Assembly (NCBI GenBank): GCA_035574915.1
Contig: DATLYJ010000046.1
Coordinates: 1-57,094, forward strand
Direction of reading: 5' to 3'
DNA: 57,094 nucleotides
Origin: Dehalococcoidia bacterium
Lineage (GTDB): Bacteria; Chloroflexota; Dehalococcoidia; DSTF01; WHTK01
Shown here piece after piece: positions 27,027 through 36,800 of this stretch. Below the pieces are notes generated by a model that was not told the origin of the DNA, did not search any database, and worked only from the letters and a program-made list of their open reading frames with translations. Each line of letters starts with the position of its first letter. Position 1 is the stretch's first letter. The translations under genes were made by a program, and so were the position numbers.

Positions 27027-27047
27027 TGGTGCTTTTGCACCAATTGG
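27027..27047. promoter_or_regulatory. Candidate operator upstream of the oxidase operon
   Basis: TGGTGC (27027-27032) and GCACCA (27037-27042) form a perfect inverted repeat around TTTT, directly joined to the palindrome CCAATTGG (27040-27047). The site is 60-80 bases before the ctaC start and just after the end of the PAS-LuxR gene, where a regulator site would be expected. No convincing -35/-10 pair was seen beside it. Confidence 0.4.
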
Positions 27048-27138
27048 CGCCTCAGCAGGTCAGGCTTTCGGCGAGTCAGGCCGCCGGGTGCAGCAGTTGC
27101 GCAATAGCGATGGCGCTTATCGCGGGGGTTTCGGCGAG

Positions 27139-27774
27139 CTACAAGAGGCCGTTCTCGGTGGCGCGAGTGACGGCTTCGATGCGGTTGCGGGCGTTCAGCT
27201 TGCGGACGACCGAGGCTAGCTGGTTGCGAGCGGTGAAGAAGCTGACTCCCATGGCGGCGGCGATGTCCGCGGTCTTCATGCCGTTGGCGGCGAGGCGTAG
27301 CGCCTCGATCTCGCGGCGGCTCAGGGGCGTGGCGAGGCTGTCGGATTCGCGCCTGGGGCGGGCGCGGCGGCCGCGGGCCGCGAAGCGCCGTGACGGGCGC
27401 ACCTCGCGGAAAAGATGCAGCACGGCGGAGCCGCCGCCTTCCCGTGGCCAGAGCAGGACGCTGTTGTTGATGAGCTTTCGCTGGCCATCATGAGTCTGGA
27501 CGGTGACCTCATAGTCGCGGACGGGACGGCCACGCGCCGCGTTGGCGGCGATCGGGCATTCCTCCCGGCAGAAGGGGTGGCCGGCGTAGTCCACGCCGAC
27601 CAACACCTCGAAGCAGGAGCGCCCGACCGCCGAGGCGGCGTCCACACCGAGCAGCCTGGCGGCGCTATCGGACCAGTAGAGGATGCGCTGGTCGCGGTCC
27701 GTGACGAAGAGGCCATCCAGCGTGCGAATGCGGGCGAAGACTTCGCCTTCGTGATGACCGGCCGGAGCGCCCAT
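27139..27774 (-). CDS. PAS-LuxR transcriptional regulator
   Basis: A 211-residue protein. Residues 10-120 form a PAS domain (LDGLFVTDRDQRILYWSDSA, then AARLLGV and a Cys pair in HPFCREECPI). The C-terminal 65 residues are a LuxR/FixJ helix-turn-helix (LSRREIEALRLAANGMKTAD). The CxxxC in the PAS domain is seen in related regulators and could respond to redox state, but that is a guess. It lies upstream of the oxidase operon on the same strand, separated by 172 bases with an inverted repeat, and so is the natural candidate regulator. The ATG at 27774 is preferred over a GTG one codon earlier. Confidence 0.8.
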   Translation of the reverse strand: MGAPAGHHEGEVFARIRTLDGLFVTDRDQRILYWSDSAARLLGVDAASAVGRSCFEVLVGVDYAGHPFCREECPIAANAARGRPVRDYEVTVQTHDGQRKLINNSVLLWPREGGGSAVLHLFREVRPSRRFAARGRRARPRRESDSLATPLSRREIEALRLAANGMKTADIAAAMGVSFFTARNQLASVVRKLNARNRIEAVTRATENGLL

Positions 27775-27862
27775 CACTGGGAATCCTAAGCGGCTGCCCG
27801 CGAACGGTCAGGGGCCGAACGGACGGTTCTGCTCTTCTCGAGGCGGCAGCGGGCGGCAGTGC

Positions 27863-28612
27863 TCAGCGGGACATCTCGAGCTCGGACAGGTCTCTCACTT
27901 CGATCGTCGCGCCGGCCTCCCTGAGGAAGCCGGGCGGCCCGGAGCGGTTGATGCCGATCACGGCGGCGAAGCCGCCGGCGCGCCCTGCCTGGACGCCGGC
28001 GATCGCGTCTTCGACCACGGCGCACTCCGCGGGCCGGGCGCCCAGACGCCGCGCGAGCTCGACGAGCGTCGCCGGGTCCGGCTTGCCGGGCAGGCCGAGG
28101 CCGGCCGCGTCCGTCCCGTCGACTCTGGCGTCGAAGAGCGACAGGACGCCCGCCTTCTGCAGCACCTCCCGCGCGTGGCGGCTGGCTGAGAACACGCCCA
28201 CGGCAATGCCTTCGTCCTTCAGCCGCCGGATGAAGTCGATGGTCGACTCGAAGACACGCACGGGTTGGGACTCCAGGGCTTCGGCGAAGTACAGGTCTTT
28301 CTTGTTGCCGATGGCGCAAACGCTGTCGTAGCCGGCCGGGTCCTCGGGCGAACCCCAGGGGAGGGAGATGCCGCGTGAGGCGAGGAACGCGGCGACGCCG
28401 TCGTAGCGGGGCTTGCCGTCTACGTAGCGCAGGTAGTCGGCGTCATCGAAGGGCCGGAAGGAAGCGCCTGGCCCGGCGCGGGCGGCCAGGAAGCCATCGA
28501 ACGTCCTCTTCCAGGCGGCCGCATGTACGCTGGCCGTCTGCGTGATCACGCCGTCCATGTCGAAGATAACGGCTTTGAGGCCCCTGAGCGGAAGCGACGC
28601 GGAGCCGGGCAT
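27863..28612 (-). CDS. Beta-phosphoglucomutase-like HAD hydrolase
   Basis: A 249-residue HAD phosphatase-fold enzyme. Motif I is FDMDGVITQT (nucleophile Asp near residue 17, acid/base Asp two on), motif II is GVFSASR, motif III is the Lys in GKPDP, and motif IV is VVEDAIAGVQAG. The cap region with NKKDLYF matches the beta-phosphoglucomutase group, which converts beta-glucose 1-phosphate to glucose 6-phosphate. A GH65 phosphorylase nearby (30546) would supply beta-glucose 1-phosphate, so the pair probably forms a disaccharide breakdown route. The ATG at 28612 was chosen because the HAD core begins 12 residues later; upstream open frame is not conserved-looking. Confidence 0.85.
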   Translation of the reverse strand: MPGSASLPLRGLKAVIFDMDGVITQTASVHAAAWKRTFDGFLAARAGPGASFRPFDDADYLRYVDGKPRYDGVAAFLASRGISLPWGSPEDPAGYDSVCAIGNKKDLYFAEALESQPVRVFESTIDFIRRLKDEGIAVGVFSASRHAREVLQKAGVLSLFDARVDGTDAAGLGLPGKPDPATLVELARRLGARPAECAVVEDAIAGVQAGRAGGFAAVIGINRSGPPGFLREAGATIEVRDLSELEMSR

Positions 28613-28644
28613 TACGGTATCCACTGTAGGGCGCCCGGCGCCGC

Positions 28645-28907
28645 TTGCGGCGCCGGTACCCACGGTATAATCGAGAAGATAAGCTCCCGTCCCTGTCCGT
28701 CGACAGCCGGTGATGGAAAGAGGTCCAGGGAGGACGGCCGGCGCTGCGCCAACGCCCGGCACGTGACACGGATATCGACAGATGGACCGTTGCCTGGCAC
28801 GCCCTTGGGTGGGCCCGAGCCTTGCCGTTCGAACCCGTTGGGACACATGGCACTTCCTGGCGGGCTGACGGATGGGTGAAGGTAGAGACATCTGAAGGAG
28901 GAAGGCA
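28645..28907 (+). promoter_or_regulatory. Promoter and long leader of the hsp20 gene
   Basis: A perfect TATAAT (28666-28671) with TTGCGG 15 bases before it gives a start near 28678 and a leader of about 230 bases. The Shine-Dalgarno AAGGAGG ends 6 bases before the ATG. CTTCCT (28853-28858) is complementary to AGGAAG (28899-28904), which overlaps that site, so the ribosome binding site could be masked. RNA thermometers are known before hsp20 genes, but this one does not match ROSE or fourU as far as I can see. The rest of the 28613-28907 gap holds no gene. Confidence 0.45.
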
Positions 28908-29384
28908 ATGGCGGAGAACGAGGAGCGTCGTATTACCGAGCGAAGCTTCAGGCCGCTGAGAAGCCTGGGCGACCTGTGGGAGGAAATGGACCGTCTCTGG
29001 GAAAGCTTCCCGGCGTTACCGCGCTTCCGCAGGTTGCTCGAGCCGCCGGCGTGGCCCGCCGTAGATGTCTTCGAGCGCAACGGGACGCTCGTCGTCAAGG
29101 CTGACGTGCCAGGGATGACCGCCCAGGACCTCGAGGTGACGGCCACGGCTGACGGAGTGCGCATTTCCGGCGAGCGCAGGGAGGAGAAAGAGGTCAAGGA
29201 GAAGGACTACTACCGCAGCGAGCGGAGCTACGGGCGCTTCGTGCGGCAGGTGCCTCTCCCGGCGAGCGCCGACACGGAGCGGGCCGAAGCAAGCTTCAAG
29301 GACGGTGTGCTCGAGATCGTCTTCCCGCTCAAGGAGGAGGCGAAACAGAAGAAGATCGAGGTGAAGGCGCCGCCACAGGCATAA
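28908..29384 (+). CDS. Hsp20 / alpha-crystallin small heat shock protein
   Basis: A 158-residue small heat shock protein. The alpha-crystallin domain runs from about residue 48 (WPAVDVFERNGTLVVKADVP) to 145 (ASFKDGVLEIVFPL, with the conserved GVL). The C-terminal tail lacks a clear I-x-I motif; KKIEVKA is the nearest. It holds unfolded proteins in an ATP-independent way under heat or drying stress. It is divergent from the HAD gene and 71 bases before the glycosyltransferase, and is preceded by a strong SD and an unusually long leader. Confidence 0.93.
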   Translation: MAENEERRITERSFRPLRSLGDLWEEMDRLWESFPALPRFRRLLEPPAWPAVDVFERNGTLVVKADVPGMTAQDLEVTATADGVRISGERREEKEVKEKDYYRSERSYGRFVRQVPLPASADTERAEASFKDGVLEIVFPLKEEAKQKKIEVKAPPQA

Positions 29385-29455
29385 GGCGGCGCGCGTCCGC
29401 CCTTCGCACCTGCCCCGCCGCATCGAGAGCAGACACTTTCTGAGGGGGAATTCGT

Positions 29456-30559
29456 ATGCGCATCGGCATCGTTGCCCCGCTCGTGGAGGCTGTCCCTCCG
29501 GCGCTATATGGCGGCACCGAGCGGGTGGTCTCGAACCTGACCGAGCAGTTGGTGAGCCGGGGTCATGACGTGACGCTGTTCGCCAGCGGCGACTCGGTGA
29601 CAAGCGCGCGCCTGGTGGCCTGCGCGCCAAAGTCTCTGCGGCTGGACCCGGAAGCGCCGGACGGAGTGACGGCGACGCTGTTTCAGATGCGGGAGGTGTA
29701 TCGCCGCGCGGCGGAATTCGACATAATCCACAACCATGCCGACTGGTTTGCCTTCCCTTTCGCCGACCTCGTCGACACGCCGACTGTCACCACGGCGCAC
29801 GGCCGGTTGGACCTCCCCGAGATTGCCTACCGATACGAGTGCGGCAAGGGTCAGCCCCTGGTCTCGATTTCGTACGACCAGAGGCGCTGGCTGCCCCAGT
29901 GCCACTGGGTGGGGACGGTGCACAACGGCATCGACGTGGACCGCTTCTGGTTCCGTGAACGACCAGGCGACTACCTGGTCTTCCTGGGACGCATAAGCCC
30001 GGAAAAGGGACCGGAGCGGGCCGTCGAGATCGCGGGGCGCGCCGGCATGAGGCTTGTGGTAGCCGCGAAGGTAGACGCGGCAGACCGCGAGTACTACGAG
30101 ACCGTGGTGGGGCCGCTCTTTCGGAAGAGCCGGCATGTCGAGTTCATCGGTGAGGTCAACGAGGACGGGAAGGACAAGCTCCTCGGCGGAGCCTACGCTT
30201 ACCTGTTCCCCATCGACTGGCCGGAGCCCTTCGGACTCACGATGGTGGAGTCGATGGCCACCGGTACGCCCGTAATCGCGATGCGGCGCGGGTCGGTGCC
30301 GGAGGTGGTCGAAGACGGCGTGACCGGCTTCGTCTGCGACTCCGTCGATGAGATGGTCGAGGCCGTCGAGCGGGCAGGGTCGATCGACCGGCGGGCCTGC
30401 CGCGAGCGAGTCGAGCGGCTCTTCTCCGCGGCGCGCATGGCCGACGGGTACGAGGCCGTGTACCGCAGGGTCCTTGCCGGTACCTGTCGCACAGTCGAGC
30501 CGCTCCAGGGAGCAACGGTGGGGGCCGCGCGGGGCGACGGTAGCCTTGTCGTCTACTAA
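29456..30559 (+). CDS. GT4-family glycosyltransferase
   Basis: A 367-residue GT-B glycosyltransferase. The N-terminal domain begins MRIGIVAPLVEAVPPALYGG with GGTERVVSNL, the donor side contains YLVFLGRISPEKGPERAVEI, and the E-x7-E element is EPFGLTMVESMA near residue 255. The family transfers sugars from nucleotide-sugar donors, and close relatives of this type often sit in carbohydrate or stress clusters. GAGGGGGAATTCGT before the ATG is the ribosome binding site. Its end overlaps the GH65 reading frame, suggesting coupled translation. Confidence 0.85.
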   Translation: MRIGIVAPLVEAVPPALYGGTERVVSNLTEQLVSRGHDVTLFASGDSVTSARLVACAPKSLRLDPEAPDGVTATLFQMREVYRRAAEFDIIHNHADWFAFPFADLVDTPTVTTAHGRLDLPEIAYRYECGKGQPLVSISYDQRRWLPQCHWVGTVHNGIDVDRFWFRERPGDYLVFLGRISPEKGPERAVEIAGRAGMRLVVAAKVDAADREYYETVVGPLFRKSRHVEFIGEVNEDGKDKLLGGAYAYLFPIDWPEPFGLTMVESMATGTPVIAMRRGSVPEVVEDGVTGFVCDSVDEMVEAVERAGSIDRRACRERVERLFSAARMADGYEAVYRRVLAGTCRTVEPLQGATVGAARGDGSLVVY

Positions 30560-32846
30560 AGGTGCCGCTTGCCGGGATGCGACGGACGAGGAGCCCACGC
30601 GGCTTCCCTTCTTCGCCGACGCCGACGCGAGCACCGGCCCAACGTGGGGCCTTCGTGAAGAGGGCTACGAGCCGAGCGTCGAGCATGAGCTAGAGTCCCG
30701 CTTCTTCGTCGGCAACGGGTTCCTGGGGATCCGCGGCTCCCTCGACCTGCCGACGGAGGCGTCGCTGCCGCGTACGTACGTCGCCGGGCTTTTCGCCGAG
30801 GTGCCGGGCCCGCCGCCAACCGTCGCGCTGGTGCGGGCGCCGGACGCGTTCAGCGCCCGCTTCGAGGTCGACGGACGCCCCCTGGTCCTAAACCCGAGGC
30901 GGCTGCGCACATCCAGGCGGCTCCTGGACTACCGGCACGGCGTCCTGCACTCCCTCCTGGAGCAGGGTCTGCCCTCGGGTCAGGTGGTGGCCCTGGACTC
31001 CTTGCGCTTCGCGTCGATGGCGGCGCGCAACCTGGCCGTCCAGGTGGTCCGCATCCGGCTCCAGCGGCCTTCGGAGGCGGCGATTTATGTCGACGTCCCC
31101 GGGGAAGGCCCGCAGGACACGGGCGAGCCGGCGCGGGAGGGTGCGCTTGCCATGGCCTGCGAGAGGGCGGTCCTGGTCCGGGACCCGGATGGCCCCGGCT
31201 GGCGCAAGGCGCCCGGCGCGGAGGTCAGGGCAAACGGCAGCACGGGCCTGGACATTGCCCTGCTTACGGCGTACGGGCTTGCTGAGAATGTCGAACAGGC
31301 CAGGGCGGCGGCAGCGCGTGCCCTGAGACGAGCACAGCGGGAGGGGCCGGAACGCCTTTACGCCAGTCACGCGCGGGCCTGGCAGCAGCGCTGGGAGGAC
31401 AGCGACGTCCAGGTCGAAGGGGATGACGCGGCGCAGTCGGCGCTCCGCTTCGCGGTCTATCAGCTCAACAGCGCGGCAGACCCGCGCCCGGGCGGGTCGT
31501 CGGTTGGCGCGCGCGGCCTTACAGGCGACGCCTACATTGGCCATGTTTTCTGGGACACCGAGATTTTCATGCTGCCGTTCTACGTCCTCACCTGGCCGGA
31601 GGCGGCGCGACACCTGCTCCACTACCGCTACCGCACTCTGCCGCCGGCGCGGGAGAAAGCGCGCCGCCTGGGATGCCGGGGCGCGCTGTTCGCTTGGGAG
31701 TCGGCGGATACGGGCGAGGAGACGACGCCCCCGTACGCCATCGGGCCGAGCGGGGAGGTAATCGCCATCCGGAGCGGAGACCTCGAGCACCACATCAGCG
31801 CCGCTGTCGCCTACGGCGTGTGGCAATACTGGCTGGGCACGCGGGATGTCCGCTTCCTGCTGGCGGAGGGCGCCGAGATCCTGTTGGAGACGGCACGCTT
31901 CTGGGCAAGCCGCGCCCGCCGTGAACGAGACGGCTTCTACCACATCCGCCACGTCATCGGCCCGGACGAGTACCACGAGGACGTGGACGACAACGCCTAC
32001 ACGAACGCGATGGCGCGCTGGAACATCGAGCGGGGCCTCGAGGTGGCGCGGTTGCTGCAGCGCCGCTGGCCGGCGCGCTGGGTGGAGCTTGCCAGCAAGC
32101 TCAAGCTCCGGGATGAGGAGCTGAGCGACTGGCAGGCGGTCGCGGAGCGGATGTACCTGGGACGGGACGCCAAGACGGGCGTGCCGGAGCAGTTCGCGGG
32201 CTTCTTCCAGCTGGAGAATGTAGACCTTTCGCAGTACGCGGACCGCGCGGCGCCGATGGACGTGATCCTGGGCTTCGAGCGCACCAGGCGGTCTCAGGTG
32301 TCCAAGCAGGCCGACGTGCTTATGCTCATGGCCCTCCTTCCCGAGCAGTTCCCGCGAGAGGTGCAGGAGGCCGCCTTCGACTACTACGAGCCGCGCTGCG
32401 GCCATGGGAGCTCGCTGAGCCCGCCGGTGCATGCTCTGGTCGCGGCGCGGCTGGGGCGCCTCGAGCCCGCGCTGCGTTACTTCCGCCAGACGGCGGCCAT
32501 CGACCTGGGCGACAGCATGGGCAACAGCGCCGGCGGGATTCACATGGCCTCGCTCGGCGGCTTATGGCAGGCGGCGGTGCTCGGGTTCGGCGGCGTGACG
32601 GTTACGCGCGAGGGTCTGTCGTTCGCGCCGGCGCTACCGGAGCCCTGGGAGGCGATGCGTTTCAGGTTGCACTGGCGCGGGCGCCGGCTCGCCGTCGAGG
32701 TGTCGCGGCGAAGGGACCGCCTGGAGGCAGCGCTCGAGAAGGGGGCGGCGATGCCGCTGCGAGTCTACGGGGAGCGCTTCGTCCTGGAAAGAGGCAGCCC
32801 GCTTGTCGTGGAGGTGAGGGCGGGGAAGGAGGCAGGCAGATGGTGA
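30546..32846 (+). CDS. Glycoside hydrolase family 65 (disaccharide phosphorylase-like)
   Basis: About 766 residues. The N-terminal beta-sandwich has ESRFFVGNGFLGIRGSLDLP. The (alpha/alpha)6 barrel holds GHVFWDTEIFMLPF, the catalytic acid in HVIGPDEYHEDVDDNAYTN, phosphate-contact SKQADVLMLM and CGHGSSLSPPVHA. GH65 enzymes are inverting phosphorylases for maltose, trehalose or kojibiose, releasing beta-glucose 1-phosphate, or rarely hydrolases. The start is uncertain: no ATG or GTG lies between the end of the GT4 gene and the conserved N-terminus, so TTG at 30546, overlapping GT4 by 14 bases, is proposed. The HAD mutase nearby supports a phosphorylase. Confidence 0.85.
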   Translation: MSSTKGAACRDATDEEPTRLPFFADADASTGPTWGLREEGYEPSVEHELESRFFVGNGFLGIRGSLDLPTEASLPRTYVAGLFAEVPGPPPTVALVRAPDAFSARFEVDGRPLVLNPRRLRTSRRLLDYRHGVLHSLLEQGLPSGQVVALDSLRFASMAARNLAVQVVRIRLQRPSEAAIYVDVPGEGPQDTGEPAREGALAMACERAVLVRDPDGPGWRKAPGAEVRANGSTGLDIALLTAYGLAENVEQARAAAARALRRAQREGPERLYASHARAWQQRWEDSDVQVEGDDAAQSALRFAVYQLNSAADPRPGGSSVGARGLTGDAYIGHVFWDTEIFMLPFYVLTWPEAARHLLHYRYRTLPPAREKARRLGCRGALFAWESADTGEETTPPYAIGPSGEVIAIRSGDLEHHISAAVAYGVWQYWLGTRDVRFLLAEGAEILLETARFWASRARRERDGFYHIRHVIGPDEYHEDVDDNAYTNAMARWNIERGLEVARLLQRRWPARWVELASKLKLRDEELSDWQAVAERMYLGRDAKTGVPEQFAGFFQLENVDLSQYADRAAPMDVILGFERTRRSQVSKQADVLMLMALLPEQFPREVQEAAFDYYEPRCGHGSSLSPPVHALVAARLGRLEPALRYFRQTAAIDLGDSMGNSAGGIHMASLGGLWQAAVLGFGGVTVTREGLSFAPALPEPWEAMRFRLHWRGRRLAVEVSRRRDRLEAALEKGAAMPLRVYGERFVLERGSPLVVEVRAGKEAGRW

Positions 32847-33706
32847 CCGCGGGGGACCGGATCGGCAGGAGGGTGATCGTGGCCTGGGATGGGTCGCCGG
32901 CTGCCTCCACGGCAGTGCCGGTGGCCCGGCGGATCGCCGGGCAGCTCGGGGCGGAGGTGGAGGCGCTGTATGTCGCCCATGACGCCGCCGAAAAGGAGGG
33001 CTGGCAGGCCAAGCTGGGCGCCGAGGCCGAGAGGCTGGGTGTGAGCGTGCGTCTGGTCACGGGGGAGCCCAGCGCCGAGATCGTGCGGGCGACCGAACGC
33101 GAGGGCGTGTGCCTGGTGGCCCTGACGATGCACGGCCGAGACGTGGGAGAGAAGGGGCACCGGCTCGGGCGCATTGCGAAGAAGGTGATTGCGAGTACGG
33201 TGCGGCCGGTGTTGCTGGTGAAGCCGGAGGCAGCCGAGGGCAAGGAGGCGGGCCCGGTCAGGCGCCTCCTGGTGCCGATCGACGGGACGCCGAAGACAGC
33301 GGCGGCGCTGCAGCCGGTGACGCAGCTTGCGCACGACCTCAAGGCGAGCATCGACTTCCTGTACGTGGCCGACCCGAGGCAGAAGCCGCCGCTGGAGCGC
33401 GGGAGCATCACCGCGCCGCGCTACGTCGACCAGCCTCAACACGAGTGGCCGGAGTGGGCGAACGAGGTGATGCGGCGGCTCTCGGAGGGCTGCGCGGGCT
33501 GCCCGGAGGACGTAGAGGTGCGCATCTACCTGGGTCGCGGGGATGCCGGCGAGGAGATCACGCACTTCGCGCGAGAGAAAGGGAGCGACGCAATCGTGCT
33601 GGTGCGGCGGAGCCGGTTCCAGCCGGGGCGGGCGAAGGTGATCAGGGCTGTCCTGGAGAGGACGACGAGCCACGTGATCATCGTCGGGTGTGGTGAGGAG
33701 GCGTAG
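32840..33706 (+). CDS. Tandem universal stress protein
   Basis: A 288-residue protein with two UspA-like domains: residues 9-125 (RRVIVAWDGSPAASTAVPVA ... VRPVLLVKP) and 138-285 (RRLLVPIDGTPKTAAALQPV ... TSHVIIVG). The ATP-binding G-2x-G-9x-G(S/T) loop is weak in both halves. The ATG overlaps the GH65 stop by 7 bases (ATGGTGA), so it is the last gene of the stress and carbohydrate run. Its likely role is tolerance of starvation, redox or energy stress. Confidence 0.85.
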   Translation: MVTAGDRIGRRVIVAWDGSPAASTAVPVARRIAGQLGAEVEALYVAHDAAEKEGWQAKLGAEAERLGVSVRLVTGEPSAEIVRATEREGVCLVALTMHGRDVGEKGHRLGRIAKKVIASTVRPVLLVKPEAAEGKEAGPVRRLLVPIDGTPKTAAALQPVTQLAHDLKASIDFLYVADPRQKPPLERGSITAPRYVDQPQHEWPEWANEVMRRLSEGCAGCPEDVEVRIYLGRGDAGEEITHFAREKGSDAIVLVRRSRFQPGRAKVIRAVLERTTSHVIIVGCGEEA

Positions 33707-33726
33707 GGCGGGCGGCTTGCGGGCTG

Positions 33727-33757
33727 GTCGGCTTGTCGGCTTGTCGGCTTGTCGGCC
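33727..33757. repeat. Short tandem repeat of GTCGGCTT
   Basis: Nearly four head-to-tail copies of the 8-base unit GTCGGCTT lie in the 114-base gap between the universal stress gene and the end of the Lhr-like helicase gene. The composition resembles the GGTGGTCGG-type dispersed repeats seen inside nearby genes. Confidence 0.8.
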
Positions 33758-33820
33758 AGAGGAGACGCGATCGAGGCCGATCATGGCGGCAACGAGGCCA
33801 CCATGACGGGGCGTGTGGCC

Positions 33821-36800
33821 CTACCGGCGCGCCGCGACCAGCGGGTGAAGTTTCGTGGGGACGGGGACGCGGGGGAGAGGGGCGTCGGAGGCATCCGAGG
33901 GCAAGCCATCGACGAAGAGGACGGCCTTGCGGGGCGTGGCGGGGACGCGGGGGCCGGGCGTGACGATGCCGGCGAGGTTCATTGGGTCAGTCGCGGCCAC
34001 CCAGACGCGCTCGCCGGTGCGCTCTTCGCGGCGGATGCGTCGCAGGGCGTCCACGGCTTCGGGCAGGGCGTACTGCTCGCCAACGAAGCCTGAGACGAAG
34101 CGGCCGCCGCGGATGTTGCCGCGCGCCTCCATGCGGCGCAGGGCGCGCAGGACTTCGCGCCAGGGCAGGGTGAAGCTCTCGCGCACGATGAGGTCGTAAA
34201 ACACGACGCCGTAGCGCTGAAGCAGGACTTCGGCAATCGACTCGGCCAGGTCGTCGATATCGAGGGCGTCGGGCGGCGGGGCATGCAAGATGGCCCAGCG
34301 GCCGGAGGGGCCGGGACCGGCGAAGATGCCGCCGGGGCCGTACAGGGAGGCGCGGACGCGGCGACTGCGGCCGGCGGCGCCGACACCGCCGGTGAGCTGG
34401 CGCAGGCCCTGGAAGCCATCGGCGGTGACGAGGCCCCAGGCGACAAGCTCGCGCAGGCCGCGCTCGACGTCGGTGCGCAAGCGGCGCGTGAGGTTCACGA
34501 TCTCGTCGAAGAAGAGGGCGCCGCGCGACTGCAGGAGGTCGAAGATCTCGGCGGCGGCGCCCGCGCGCGGCCGAGGCGTCTCGCCGCCGGAGGCGCCGCG
34601 GACGGCGGCCAGCAGGTGCGAGAATCGGGGCCGGAGGGCGAGTGAGACCGGGGTGACGCGGGATGGACTGGGGCCGGAGCCGTTGGCGGGCGCCTTTCGC
34701 GGCGTGAGGCGGCCCCAGACGACCTCCCCAGCGAGGCAGAGCTCGTCGAGCCAGGAGAGACGGTAGTCGGCGACGCGGGCGGCGAGGAGTTCGCGTTCCC
34801 AGGACGACGCGGCGGCTTCGAAGCCCTGGAGGCGGGCGATCGCCTGGCGCACGCCCATCTTGCCCTGCAGCTTCGATTCGGGCGCAAGGTGCTGCCAGCG
34901 CAGGAGGAAGCGCATGAAGTCCTGGGCGCTCACCGGGTCGATCTCGCGGCGGAGGGAGTCGAGCGTGTAGCGGTGGATGCGGGCCAGGAGGCGCCGGTCG
35001 CAGAACTCGACCTCCGGTGTTGGGGATTGGAGTGTGGACTCTGGATTTTGGGCCAAGCCGGTCTGGTCGGATAGCAGTGGTGGTCGGTGGTCGGCTGCGC
35101 GGCTCGGGGTGAAGTGGCCGCGGAGGACGTAGCCGGAGGCTTCGACCTGGCGGATGCCGTAGTCGACGTCGCGCTCGCCGAGGGCGGTGCGGCGGGCGAG
35201 GTCGGCGATGGTGACGGGGCCGAGGACTTCGGTGTGGCCGCGGAGGAGGCGGACGCGGGCCTGCTCGCGGTCCTCGACGGCGAAGGCGACGCCTTCGGGA
35301 AGGTCGAGGGGTGGCTCGATGCGGGCGTTGGGGTAGAGGAGGCGGATGAGGTTGATGTTCTCGGCGGCGAACCAAACCTCGGGTTGGGCTTGGGGTTGGA
35401 CTTTGGAGTTTGGAATTTGGGCGCCGAGGGTTGGTGGTGATGGCGGTTGGTGGCCGGAGGGGTCGGGTGCGGAGGCGGGCGCCTCGGACGATTGGGGGCT
35501 GGCGAGGAGTGGGGATTGGAGTTTGGAGTCTGGACTTTGGGCGCCGAGGGTTGGTGGTGATGGTGGCCGGTGGCCGGGGGCCTCGGCGAGGGGCGAAGGA
35601 GTTACGGCGGGGAAGGCGGTGGCGGCGCGCCTGGTGTCGACGAGCTCTTCGAACCCGGGGCGCCAGTCCCAGGCGTCTTCCGGGCGGACGGCCACGAGGC
35701 TGAGGAGGGCGTCGTGGACCTCCTCGGCATTACGGGGCGCGGGCCAGGCTTCGTCGCGCACGCGCTCGATGGCGTCGGGGTCGAGCGCGCCCAGGTCGCG
35801 AGCGTCCTGGGGGAGGGTGCGGCGCAGGGTGACGGCGCGGGTGCGGCGCTCCTCCAGGGGGGCATCGTCGAGGTAGGTGAAGGGCTTTCCGCTGAGGATC
35901 TCGTGGGCCATCGGGGAGGGCTCGATGGTGTCGCGGGCGTGGAGGCGGATTTCACCTGCCTCGATGCGCTCGAGGACGCGGAGAAGGCCGTCGATGTCCA
36001 TGGCCTCGTGCATGCAGTCCCAGACGGTCTGGCGGATGATCGGATGGTCAGGGATCGTGAGCGGGCCTGTCAGGTTCTCCTGGCAGCCGACCTGCTCGGG
36101 GAAGACGGCGGCGAGGAGGTCGTCCGAGCGCATGCGCTGGAGCTGGGGCGGGATGCGGCGTCCGCCGGACTGGCGCAGGACGGCGAGGGCCCGGGTGGCG
36201 TTCCAGCGCCAACGGGTGGGGAAAACCGGGGCGTAGAGGATCGACTGGCGCAGGGCCTCCTCAGCGTTGCGGGTGGAGACGAAGCTGAAGGCCTCCTCCA
36301 GCGGGAAGCTGTGCTGCGGCCCGAGCGAGAGGACGATGGCGTCGTCCGACGCGGCGGCCTGGAGCTCGAAGTCGAAGTTTACGCAGAAGCGCTTGCGCAG
36401 CGTGAGGCCGTAGGCCTTGTTGATGCGGGCGCCGAAGGGGGCGTGCACCACGAGCTGCATGCCGCCGGCCTCGTCGAAGAAGCGCTCGAAGACGATGTCG
36501 GTGTCGGAGGGGACGATGCCGAGCGCCTGGTGGGTGGCGCGTATGTAGTCGACGACCTGGGCGGCGCCGAGGGCGGAGAGGCCGGTCTCGGACTGGAGCC
36601 AGGCGAGGAGTGGGGATTGGACTTTGGAGTCTGGACTTTGGGTGCTGAGGGTTGGTGGTGATGGTGGTTGGTGGTCGGAGGGCGCTCCTGCGGAGGCGGG
36701 CGCCTTGGACGTTGGGGCGCCGGCGGGAGGCCTGAAGGCCTCCCCTACAGTTTGGGTTGCGACAGTTCGGGTTGCGACAGTTCGGGCTGCGGTTTCATCG

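Noticed and set aside
27863-29197. A 444-residue HAD protein
   Set aside because: The region upstream of 28612 runs through the promoter and coding strand of hsp20 and has no conserved features.
33727-33757. CRISPR-like repeats
   Set aside because: The 8-base units are directly joined with no spacers.
35391-36681. CRISPR or coding tandem domain repeats in lhr
   Set aside because: Copies are unevenly spaced, the intervening sequence is normal Lhr, and similarity is stronger in DNA than needed for protein function.
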